Shown piece after piece: positions 43,704 through 55,300 of a DNA stretch of 64,000 nt (position 1 is its first letter; the number at the start of each line of letters is the position of its first letter). The stretch lies in assembly GCA_043809745.1 (NCBI GenBank), contig JBDROU010000033.1, positions 20,077 to 84,076 on the forward strand, written 5' to 3'. The position numbers and the translations under genes were made by a program. The DNA comes from JBDROU01 sp043809745 [NCBI: bacterium]. GTDB lineage: Bacteria; Elusimicrobiota; JBDRMW01. The notes below the pieces were generated by a model. The model was not told the origin of the DNA. It worked only from the letters and a program-made list of their open reading frames with translations, and did not search any database.

Positions 43704-45341
43704 ATGTTCGCAAGTAAAAAACTAAAATTATTAATAGCTGTCTCAATAGCATTTACTGTCCCAACATTTATATCGTTGGATTTAATTCTTGCTGATTTTG
43801 AACTCAAAACCAGTTGTTTCCCTTCGAGCAGTTTGGTCTGCAAAGAAGAAACCGATGCCGGAGAGTACAAGTTATTTTCAACTTGCGGCCAGCCTATTGC
43901 AAATTCAAAACAAAAGAGTGGATTTATTCATATTGTCAGCGAATATCTTATTCCTTATTTAAGTGACAGCCCGAAAATATTATCTATGAAAGCTCATTAT
44001 GAAACAGATGTTACAAAAGAAATTAAAGATCAGTATCCTACCAATCATTCAACACCTTATTTTGAGTGGGAAGTTGCTGAAAGTACAAGTCCGATATCAA
44101 AATATGAATGTAGTTGGGAAAAAGATTCGGAAATAATTAGTACTGAAGAGATAAAGGTAAAAGAAATAGGTTTTACTGTTGTGGAAGAAGGCACATACAT
44201 TCTAGCAGTTCAGGCTGTGAATGAAACCGGAAACTGGAGCAACAAGGTTGAATTCCATTTTGTTTATGACAAAACAAAGCCTACGCCCTTAAATGTTGTC
44301 AAACTTCAAGAATCTTCTTTTCATCCTTTAACAATGAATCTCGATTTTGAATTTACCGAGGATCTGTATGAGCCCGGTCAGTCTGCGATTACCCTGGAAA
44401 AGAAGAATTGGGAAGATGATTATACGCCCGTCTCAGGCGAGGTAAAATATGAAAGCAGCACCAGAATATTAAGTTTTGTACCGGCAGAACCTCTTAAAGC
44501 TCTCTCGCAATATCGAATTTCATTTAATGACGTAAAAGATTTTGCAGGCAACTCTTATTCCGGGGAGTTTGTGTTTTCTACATATTTGGGCACCGCTATG
44601 AATGCGGAAATATTTTCTTCCGATGGGAAGGCAAAACTTAATGTTCCTACCTGGGCGCTGCAAAAGGATGCGCTGATAACTCTGGAGAAAGTCGAAGAAT
44701 TAGATGAGGCAACATTGAAAGCAAACCGAAAGATTGAACTTCGAATGAACACCAGGCTTACCTATAGCGGAATTTATCAGATAAATGCCGTTGACTTGGA
44801 AGGAAATCCCATCGATGTTTTTGACAGGGATGTCACCCTGTCGTTTTTTATACCCGATGCGGATGATGACGGCATTTGGGACGGATCCGATGTGCGTCTG
44901 AAATATATTGTAGTCGCATCTCTTAACCAAGATATGAAGGATTGGAATATGCTGAAGGGCATTAATTCCACTGTCACTAAAGCGCCTAGCAAGGCTTTAA
45001 GCATGGCGCTTAATTTTGAAATAAAAGAGGCAAATAAATATACTCTAATTTCCTATCTTGCGCCGTCGGATAGTATTGATAATGTGCTAATCTATCCTGT
45101 GCCGTTTCGCCCTTCATTGGGCCATACAGAGGTAACATTTTTGAGATTGCCTTTAAATACAGAACTAAAAATACTGAATATAGCAGGTGAGATTATCAGG
45201 GAGTATTCTGCTCCCGATCAAGGTCAGATTATCTGGGATGTTAAGAATAACAATGGCGAAGAGGTGGCAAGCGGGGTATACCTGGCGCTTATAAAATCTT
45301 CAGGATCTGCAAAGATTTATAAGATTGCTGTTCAAAGATAA
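43704..45341 (+). CDS. Secreted Ig-like protein with SbsA-type and FlgD-Ig-like domains
   Basis: 545 residues, starting three bases after the fibre gene stop. A signal peptide is visible at about 1-28. Residues about 90-190 form an FN3/Ig-like module (YAFEWEV-like, FHFVYDKTKP). About 195-295 is a Big_5/SbsA-type Ig module (VSGEVKYESSTRILSFVPAE, VKDFAGNSYSGEFVFST). About 300-450 has DADDDGIWDGSD, a Ca2+-type loop. The tail (about 455-545) is FlgD-Ig-like: IYPVPFR, NIAGEIIREY, EVASGVYLALIKS. It is close in layout to the protein at 40845. The N-terminal 60 residues have four Cys (CF, CK, CG), unusual for this set. Confidence 0.7.
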   Translation: MFASKKLKLLIAVSIAFTVPTFISLDLILADFELKTSCFPSSSLVCKEETDAGEYKLFSTCGQPIANSKQKSGFIHIVSEYLIPYLSDSPKILSMKAHYETDVTKEIKDQYPTNHSTPYFEWEVAESTSPISKYECSWEKDSEIISTEEIKVKEIGFTVVEEGTYILAVQAVNETGNWSNKVEFHFVYDKTKPTPLNVVKLQESSFHPLTMNLDFEFTEDLYEPGQSAITLEKKNWEDDYTPVSGEVKYESSTRILSFVPAEPLKALSQYRISFNDVKDFAGNSYSGEFVFSTYLGTAMNAEIFSSDGKAKLNVPTWALQKDALITLEKVEELDEATLKANRKIELRMNTRLTYSGIYQINAVDLEGNPIDVFDRDVTLSFFIPDADDDGIWDGSDVRLKYIVVASLNQDMKDWNMLKGINSTVTKAPSKALSMALNFEIKEANKYTLISYLAPSDSIDNVLIYPVPFRPSLGHTEVTFLRLPLNTELKILNIAGEIIREYSAPDQGQIIWDVKNNNGEEVASGVYLALIKSSGSAKIYKIAVQR

Positions 45342-45356
45342 CAAGGAGAGATTATT

Positions 45357-46295
45357 ATGAGATACAAAGTGCTTTTTCCCGGTATTTTGGCATTAACAAT
45401 ATTAAACATTTTTGCGCTAAATTCCTGGGCAAATTTCAGCATGTCCGATTCCGGCACAACAACAGCCCAGTTTCTTAAGCTCGGTGTCGGCGCAAGAGCC
45501 ATAGGCATGGGTGAAGCTTACTCTGCGGTAGCAGCTGATCCAACCGCCATTTATTGGAACCCTGCAGGCCTGGCCGCAATTTCAGAGCATTCATTAAGTC
45601 TTATGCATGCGGTCTGGTTTGAATCTATTTATTACGATTATTTCGCATATGCCCAGCCTATAGGCGCTTACGGTGTAATAGGGCTAGGCATCCAGTATCT
45701 TTCTGCGGGTGATATAGTGGAAATGGACAATGATGCTAATAAAATTGGTAATTTTAATCCTACTGATACCGCGGTTACAATATCCTGGGCTGAGGATTTC
45801 CAGGATATACTAATCGGTTTAAGCATAAAGTATATAGCTGTGGAAATAAAGGATGCCGCTTCTACAATATCTTCGGACATAGGCGTCATCTATCCTCTTT
45901 TCTTAAATAAAGCCCAGGTTAGTTTTTCAATGCAGAATTTAGGAGGAACAATAAAGTTTGACACTGAGAAGGAAGATTTGCCGTTTAATGCCAGGCTGGG
46001 CCTGAGCGTTAATGTGCTGGAGAGCCTTATAGTTGCCATGGATGTGAATACTCCTATAGACTACAATCCTTATGTCTGTTTTGGCGGTGAATACTGCTTG
46101 GGTAAACAAAATGACTTTTCTCTTGCGCTTAGGGCCGGATATAATTCGCATACCCTTAAAAGCGAACTCGGAGGAATTTCCGGCTTTTCCACAGGAATAG
46201 GCTTTAAGTTGTGGGATATCTCCACGGATTATGCTTGGGTGCCTTTCGGTGATTTGGGAACCACTCACAGGGTTTCTTTAGGCTTTAAATTTTAA
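45357..46295 (+). CDS. Second PorV/PorQ-family outer membrane protein
   Basis: 312 residues; AAGGAGA precedes the ATG. A signal peptide ends near residue 26 (LNSWANF). The family signature is FLKLGVGARAIGMGEAYSAV then ADPTAIYWNPAGLA. The C-terminus is DLGTTHRVSLGFKF, again a barrel ending in Phe. It is clearly a paralogue of the protein at 5935 (same signature, same end), but shorter by about 30 residues. It lies 38 bases before a second giant gene, the same arrangement as at 5935-23791. Confidence 0.85.
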   Translation: MRYKVLFPGILALTILNIFALNSWANFSMSDSGTTTAQFLKLGVGARAIGMGEAYSAVAADPTAIYWNPAGLAAISEHSLSLMHAVWFESIYYDYFAYAQPIGAYGVIGLGIQYLSAGDIVEMDNDANKIGNFNPTDTAVTISWAEDFQDILIGLSIKYIAVEIKDAASTISSDIGVIYPLFLNKAQVSFSMQNLGGTIKFDTEKEDLPFNARLGLSVNVLESLIVAMDVNTPIDYNPYVCFGGEYCLGKQNDFSLALRAGYNSHTLKSELGGISGFSTGIGFKLWDISTDYAWVPFGDLGTTHRVSLGFKF

Positions 46296-46333
46296 TTAGG
46301 GGCAACCCAGGTTTTATTAACGGTTTAAATCTA

Positions 46334-49300
46334 ATGAAAGTTGTAAAAATACGCATACCTATTAAGATAATAAAAAAACAATTCGCTTTATCTGTAGCAT
46401 TAATACATCTATTTTCCTCCATATCATTTTCTTCAATGTCAATGTTCGAACCTCTCTATCCTGAGGGCTACGGTAAGGATATTGAAAAAACAGATTATTT
46501 TAAGCCTGAAAGCGTAAATAAGAGAATAAAAAGTAAGCAGGAGTTTATCAATAATAAAAATGCAATCCAGAAAAATGCCCTCAAATACTCGAATAAAATC
46601 CGTAAAAAAATAGACAAGCAGCATCAAGAAAATATCGCAGAGCTGAAGAATACCGCCCAGGAGATAATGAAGCATATTGAACTTATCAGGCAGAAGCGCT
46701 ACAAAATTTACAGCCAAAAAGAAGAGTTCAATTATGTTAAATATTCAGATGGAAAAAAAGTATGGCTCAAGGACGGATTGGTTAGCTCTGTTGAAAAAGA
46801 GAAATTGATAGATTCTTTCGGCAATGTAAGCTATCAGAATAAATACAACATGCAGTATAACCAGAAAAAGCTTCTTTCGTCATATGAATCCGAGGTTGTT
46901 GATTATAAAAACCATAAAACAGAAATTTTTTGGTCCGGCGCGGTATACACCGACGATTCAGTATTCTACGCATCGGAAGATACCAAAGCCGCTCAGAAAC
47001 TTGTAAGTTTTAAGGAAGTTATAATAGATCCGCAGGGTAATGTAACCTCCCGTATCAGAAATGCTTCAGAATATAACGAGAACAACCTTATTACCGCATA
47101 TACCGAAACAATTATAGATAAATATGGGAATGCTGAAAAAAAGATATGGTCAGGCGCCTCATACGATTCAAATAAGCAGCTTACGGGCTATAACGAAGTT
47201 ACTGTTGATTGTTTCGGAAACAAGACTACGCGTACCTGGTACGGCGCCAAATATAAACTTAACCCGAATTATAATCCTGATGATCCGTACAGCCGCCGCC
47301 AGGAATATCTTTTAACAGAATATCATGAAGATGTGGTTGATACCAACGGCAATGTCACAAGCAGGGATTGGTACGGCGGCGAGTATAATGAAAACGGTCT
47401 GCTTGTAAGTTATGAGGAGAGCCGTATAGATGAGCTTGGGCTTTACAGCTGGGTGCATTGGGAAAACGGTTCGTACGACACCGAAGGCAGATTGATCGGT
47501 TATACTGAGACTACAAACGACACTTTCGGCTACGAAACAGAAATCTTTTGGAAGAACGCTTATTACGACGCGTTCGGGAATCTCAAAGGATATGAGGAGG
47601 ATAAAAAGGATCCATTCGGGAATCTAACCTTTTACAAAAGGTATGATTCAGAATTTAATTCACTAGGACAGATAGTTGCATTTAAGGAGGATGGGACCGA
47701 TGTGCATGGATTAACTAAAAAATCAGAAGTGACAGAAATTAAATATGATGCCTATAATAGAAAAATAAAATCTGAAAAGATAAGTATTGATCATTTTGGC
47801 GAAAAAACAACAGAAGAATTTATGGGCGGTGTTTATGATACTCAGAACCGGATTATTGGTTTTAAACAGATAAATACTGATTCGCTGAATAATACAGCTA
47901 TTAATGAGCGAGTAAAGACTGAATATAATAAACTCGGACAAGTTATCTATTCAAATGACAGAAATACGGATAATTTTGGGGCAGTTACTTATGAATCATT
48001 AGATGATGCTGAATATGATGATTTTGGAAGGATTAACTCCTACAGAAAGAATTTTATAGATCAATTTTCAAAAAAGTATTCATCCGAGCGGTTAGAAACT
48101 AAATATGACAGCTTTGGCAGGGAGATTTCCTATGCTGAGAACTCGCTGTCCTATGATGGTGTTTTATCAAAGATTAGGTGGGGTGGAGGACAATATAACA
48201 GGAAGGGGCTTTTAACCGATTATACGGTAAGCGTTTCTAAACCAGGATCAGTTATTGTAGATGTATATCATGATATTAAGTATGATGAAAATGGCCGGCA
48301 GATTAGCAGCAGTTTATCGAAGGATATAACAAATAAATATAAAAAAGGCGACTATATACTTCCAGAGTGGAGTATTTGGTACAACATCCCTCATGAAGAC
48401 CAGATAAAACTGTTGAACGGGGAGACAATAAAGAAAGGAAATAAAGAAATATTCCTTCTAAAAACTGAGGAGGACATTGTAAAAACAGAAAACCATCAAA
48501 TTGAAAACAGCAACATTAAATACGATAAACACGGCAGGCAAACCTCAAGTCAAGAAAAAGCCCTAATCTATCAAGATGGTGAAGAAATTCCTTATTCATC
48601 CTACATAAAAACAAGTGTAACCCAATATGCAGATAATAATAAAGCAATGTTAACTTATGAGACAAAGACCGAACAGTTCAATGACGGAAAGGAAAAACGT
48701 ACTACGAAGAAATGGACTGCAGAAGGTTATAATGAAAAAGGACTTATAGATGGTTTCTCAAACGAGGAAAAGACCATTTTAAAGAATGCTGTAGGCGATG
48801 AAATACTTTCAAAAGAGAATAATACCGCAAGGACAGATATGCAATATAATATCCATGGTCTACTGGATAATTACAGCGAAATGGCTTCAGACTCTTCTAA
48901 TTCTCAAAAGAGATATGTTAAGGTAAAAGATATCGCTTATAATGATAAATATCAGATGGAGTCCTCAACCACAGAAACTACTTCAAAGGCCGAAGGCTAC
49001 AAAATAACCACTACTGCCAAAAGAACCGGCATAACTTACGACGAAGCCGGAAGGATCTCTTCCTACAGGGATAAAATAACAGATTCAGAAACGAATGTAA
49101 CAGAAGATGTTTTCTGTTTTGGCATTATCCATGATTCTTCAAGTGAACAAATAACAGCTCAAAATCATTTTACAGTTAAATCCGGTGAGGATGGGGCAGA
49201 CAAGCTTTATCAGGCTGAACTGAAGCAAATGAGTGATATGAGATATGATAAAGCGGGCCAGATGATTGGCTGGGATCAAACTGTATTGAATAGCAGTAAA

Positions 49301-52300
49301 AGAGATTTAGAGAATGTATCAAAAATTGAGCAGGGGTATGATATTAAAGGAAGGCAAAGCTTTTACAAAGAAGATGGAGTAAATAATAGCGTAAAAGGTA
49401 TCGGATACAATATTGAATACAGCTTTTTAAAGGATAAAATTCAATATAATGCTCAGGGTCTACCTTCAAGCTGGCATCAGATGTCACAGGATAATCTTGG
49501 TATCGATATGATAACTGAAAGCATCATAAATGTGCGCTATAACAAACATGGTCAGTACTCATTCTATCTGGCTGTGGATCAAAAGTATGATTCCTCAAGG
49601 CAGCGATTGGGTGAATCACACAGTTTAAGAAAAGATAAATTCAACTATAATAAGTTAGGACAGGCTGAGGGGTGGCGCCAGATTAGTTCGGATTCATCGT
49701 CCCCAGACCTGCAAACTATAGTAAATGTTACTGTAGTTTATCACATAAACGGGTTGCAACGTTCCCAGAAGCAGAAAGGTAAAAAAATCTCCGTTACAGG
49801 AGCCGGCTACAGCGAATCAATCGGAACTGCTACTACCAATTGCAAATACGACAATTACGGTCAGATGGTGAGCTGGGATGAATCTTCATGGAGCTCAAAG
49901 GCGCCGGATCTTCATACAACAGAACAAATATTCGTTGCATACAATTCACAGGGGCAGAGGATTAAGCATGTCAGGGATGGTGTCCATCAGAGTAATGTGG
50001 ATGGTCAGCTCAACGCAGAGTATAGAATTACTCGTACTAATATCCAGTATAATGATCTTGGACAAGAGATCAACTATCAATTGGAAGAGCTCTCCTCGCA
50101 AGAGCCTGATGCTGTTGCAAAAAAGGATGTTTCTTTAGAGTATTATTATAATGGGCAAATAAAGAACAATATTCAACATATAAGAAATGCAAGTTTGGAT
50201 GGGTCAATACTTAATAATGAGCAATATTTAGCTAAAACCGAAATTCAGTATGACAGATATGGCCATGAAATAGGATATAACAAAGAAGAGATTAATTCCT
50301 CAGCACCTGATAGAAATAAGCAATCAAAAGTAAATATCGGGTATTCTGATAATGGGCAGATGGTTTCGTATTTAGAAGATGGTAATGAGTCAGGTATTAA
50401 TGGTGCTAAGTATGAAAGAGATTATATAATCAAAAAAACAAACTGTGAATATAACAGTCTAGGGCAGATGATTGCGTGGATGGATGAAACAAATGATTCA
50501 GATGCGCCGGAGTTTACTACAAAAACAGTATGCGTTGCAGAGTATAATGCCAATGGTCAGCAGCGGAGCGTTATAGAGAAGCTCCATAAATTTGGTACAG
50601 ATGGTGATGAGACGATAGATGTGCGCGAAGAAAACCGGCGTGAAGATATATCTTACAACACACTCGGTCAGACGATAGGCTACAAACAGACAAAATGGAG
50701 CGATGCCGCACCCGGTGTGACAGACGAAATCCAAGTGAGCATCAGCTACGATCAGCAAGGACGGCAGTCATCATATGACCAGGATGGCAAACATTTAGAT
50801 TCCAACGATAATGTTATGTATACATACCGTTACACTAGAGATAATATAATCTACAATAATTTTGGTTTGATGGAACATGCGACTGATACAAATTGGGATT
50901 CAAACAGCGCTGATGCGATTACTAAAATAACATTAGATATTGAGTATAACAGTGCATGCCAAGTAATTTCGGACCATAAAGACAGACTCACAATTAGTAT
51001 TCATGGGAATCGAGTAATTAAGCATATCACAGAAGATCGTAAAAATATTCAGCATAACCGGCTAGGACAGATTTTAAGTTATGATAACAAAGAATTCGAT
51101 GCCTCAGTTTCAGATAAAGAAAAAGTGGCAACGGTAACAATGAGTTATAACACTAATGGACAGATGGCTTCGTATTATGAAGACGGTGTGGAGGTAGGAA
51201 TAAACGGAGCTGATTTAGACAAGTCGTATACTATAAGTAAGACAAGTTGCGAGTATAACACCCTAGGGCAAATGATTAATTGGGTAGATGAAACAAATGA
51301 TTCGAGTGCATCAAAGCTTACTACGAAGACAGTATGCAGTGCAGAGTATAATGCCAACGGGCAACAGCAGAACATTATAGAAAGGATTCATAAGTACGGT
51401 ATTGATGGTGATGAAAAAATCAATGTGAGGGAAGAAAACCGGCGTGAAAATATAGTTTATAACACTTTCGGCCAAACGGTGAATTACAAACAAACAAAAT
51501 GGAGCGATGCCGCCCCCGATACAAAGGATGAGATACAGGTGAGCATAAAATACGATGGGAAAGGCCGCCAGTCGTCATATGATCAAGATGGGAAACATTT
51601 AGATGCTAATGATAACGTTATGTACACGTACCGCTGCACAAGGGGTGATATAGAATACAACGATTTAGGTTTTATGGAGCATGCAAAGGAGACGAGTTGG
51701 GATTCCAATGCTCCTGACGCGATCACGAATACAACGCTGGATGTTACCTATGACAGCGCAGGAAGAGAAATTTCTAGCAGTAAAGATAAACTCACAACCA
51801 ATATTAATGGCACACGTGTCATTAAACATGTCAAAGAAGATCACACCAACATTCAACACAACGCACTGGGGCAAATTACAAGTTATGATAAAAAAGAGCA
51901 TGATGCCTCAGCTCCCGATAAAGAGAAAGTGGCAACGGTAATAATGAGTTATAACACTAATGGACAGATGGCTTCGTATTATGAAGACGGTGTGGAGGTA
52001 GGAATAAACGGAGCTGATTTAGACAACTCGTATACTATAAATAAGACAAATTGTGAGTATAACTCCCTGGGGCAAATGATTAATTGGGTAGATGAAACAA
52101 ATGATTCGAGTGCATCAAAGCTTACTACGAGTACAGTATGCATTGCGGAGTATGATGCCAACGGCCAGCAGCAGAGCGTTATAGAAAAGATTCATAAATT
52201 TGGTACAGATGGTAATGAAACGATAGATGTACATGAAGAAAACCGGCGTGAAAATATAGTTTATAACACTTTTGGCCAAACGGTGAATTACAAGCAGACA

Positions 52301-55300
52301 AAATGGAGCGATGCCGCCCCTGCTGTAAAGGACCAGATACAGGTAAGCATAACATACGATGAAAAAGGCAGACAGGAATCATATGATCAGGACGGCAAAC
52401 ATTTAGACGCAGATGGCAGTGTTATGTATACGTATGAGTACACCAAAGATGATATCAACTACAATAATTTGGGATTTGCTGAGAATTGGGATGAGAAGAG
52501 CTGGAATTCTAGCAGTTCTGAGTTAATAACTAATACTTATGTTGAGGTTGATTATAGTGATAACGGCCAGATCGTTTCAGAATATAGAGATATTAAAGAA
52601 ACCAGTAAGGATGGTATTAGCTTAAATAGACAGAAAAGAACTGATAAAACTAAAATTGATTATAACAATCTTGGGCAGGTTATTTCCCAATCTATTTCAG
52701 AATCGGTTTCTGGATCAACCGATTTAACAACCTCAATGGATGTTACTATTACCTATGATGAAAAAGGCAGAGACTTAAATTATGCAATAGATAATGGAAT
52801 AGAATCTGGGAAATATACGGAAGAAAGTATAGAAAGTCTAAAATCAGAACTTCTTGAAGTCATTAATGATGCCACGAATTCTCCAGAATCCATTGAGGCA
52901 GCAAAAAAATTATTGGAAAAAATTGAAACAGGTGGAATAAAACCGGGAGATGGATATAAAAAGGAATTTACTGATCACACAAAAAATAAGGTTTACAATA
53001 ATAAAGGAGAAAATGTCTCTTATGACCAGGAAAAGACTGATTCAACTCTGGGGCCTTTAACAATAACAAATCATGTAGAGCAGGAATTCTATCAAAACGG
53101 ACAAAAGATGAATATTACAGAAATTGGCACCGAAGTGCCAAAAGAAAATAGCAGCCAAATTCCAGCTAATTTTACAAACATTAAAAGTAATATGAAATAT
53201 GATACATATGGTAATCTTGTTGGATATAATTCTAAATCTGAACATGACAAAAATGGAAAATTGATAACTGAAAGCGAAGTGAAATTAATTTATGATTCAA
53301 ACGGAAGGCAAAAAGGTTCAGAAGCTACGGTTATTCGCAGCGGCACTTACACAGAAAGTATGGTTAAAGAGCTTACTTTAAAGCTTAAAGAATTCTTAAG
53401 CTCGTCTGAATCTGGTTCAGATGATGCAGAAGCAGCAGAGCGGATGCTTGACATGATAAATAATGGTGAAATCAAGTCAGGGGATCATTTCTCAGAAAAA
53501 GAAACAGAAAAAAGCGAAAATTTAATTTACGATTCTCTGGGAAGGGTATTAATTTCAGGAAAAACACAAACTAATAGTGAAGCGCCACAGTTAACCCATT
53601 ATACTGTTACTACTCAAGTGTATGATAACAATAACCTGACATCATACGAATATCAATATCAGACTAAAATGCAAACAGTTGACTCCGCGTACATTGATCA
53701 GTTGGTTATACGCCTGAAAGAGGCTTTAAATAATGCGGTTGATGAAAACCAGAGAAATATTATTAATGATAAACTTAACTCAATTAAAACCGGAGAAATT
53801 GCCCCTGGCTCAGTATTTAAGTATTCCAGTATAATCGAAAAACTGAATTTCGAGTATGACAAATTTAATCGGGTAATTAAATATGAAAGTAAAGAAAAAT
53901 CAACAGATACAAATCCTTTAACTACCACTAAAATAGTAGAAATGGATTATGATAATTTAGGCAGAGTGATTCAATTGCGGGAGGATAATGAAATAGTAGC
54001 GCAGTATGATGATGCAAATATACAAGTAGCCCAATCCTGGGCAAATGAAGTAATTTCTGATCCCGGATCTACTGATGACGAGAAGAATGCAGCCAAAGTA
54101 TTGCTGGAAAACATAAATAGCAGCATGGATGGATCGGCTGTGTACAAAGCTGCAAGTAATAACAAAATTAATTACTTAATGTTTGACGGCTTTGGGAGAA
54201 GTGTTATTGAACAGGAAGCTATTAAGACCTTAAATCCGCTTCAAAACGATAAGATTATTAAAACAACAAATCGGGTTCAGCTTTCAGTATATGGCAATAA
54301 CAATAAACAAAGTGATGTTTATTCGATAGTTAATGAATACGATCCGAATAAAAATGAATTATTGAGAGCATATAAGCAGCATAAAACAATCCAAAAATAT
54401 GACAGCTCAGGCAGAATAGCTCGCCAGAACGTTACCACCAGGGAAGGTGATCTTATTACCGTAGAATCAGATACAGCTGATAGAATGTATGATGCTACCG
54501 GTAAATCCCAGCTCATGTACTCCGATGTGCGAGTTTCCGAGCAGGATATTTCAGGCGGTGGTGCGGTGTACAACAAATCATACAACAAACAATTCAATGC
54601 TTTTGAACCGAACGCCTATAATAATTGCGGTCTGCTTTCGCAGTACACACAAATAACATACAGTGATACCGCCGCGCCTGATAAGGTCAGCGTACTGCAG
54701 ATAAAGCAGTCATATGACGGGCAGGGCAGAGCGGTTGTTGTCCATACCGCTTCAAACGAATCCGAACGCAGGATTAACGAATCCGCATCTGATCTAAATG
54801 GTGACGGTGTAGTTTATGATATGTCCAGAAAAACTACGCGTATCAGTACAAGTATAGATGCTCTTGGTCGGGTTTCCGATTATCTGGTTTATGATTATGC
54901 ATCTATTGATAATCTTAACCAGGGTATCGCTGAAATAGATACGAATCTTGATGACCAGCTTAAACGTATAGAAGACGAGATTGCTTCAATTACTTCAGAT
55001 TTATCTGCTGTCCAACAAGAAGCAAGCAAAAAACTTGAGGATTTAATTGAAAAACTCGATAATGAAGTGATTGAATTGTTTTCAAGCCTTAATCAAATAA
55101 AATCTTTTGAACCATATTCAGCTGATTTAAATAATTATGATATATTATTCTATGGTTCATCTGAGGAATCACAAGAATATCAGGATATTTTAACAGCTAC
55201 TATACAGAGTATTACAATAAGATATCAATTCGATCCTAATGTTTTTATAAAGTTATCGTTAACTAAATTGCTCAAAAAAGTAGAAAGTTTCATAGTTGAG

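Noticed and set aside
50242-52653. CRISPR-like array
   Set aside because: The repeats are 804 bases long and in coding frame, with no short repeat/spacer structure.
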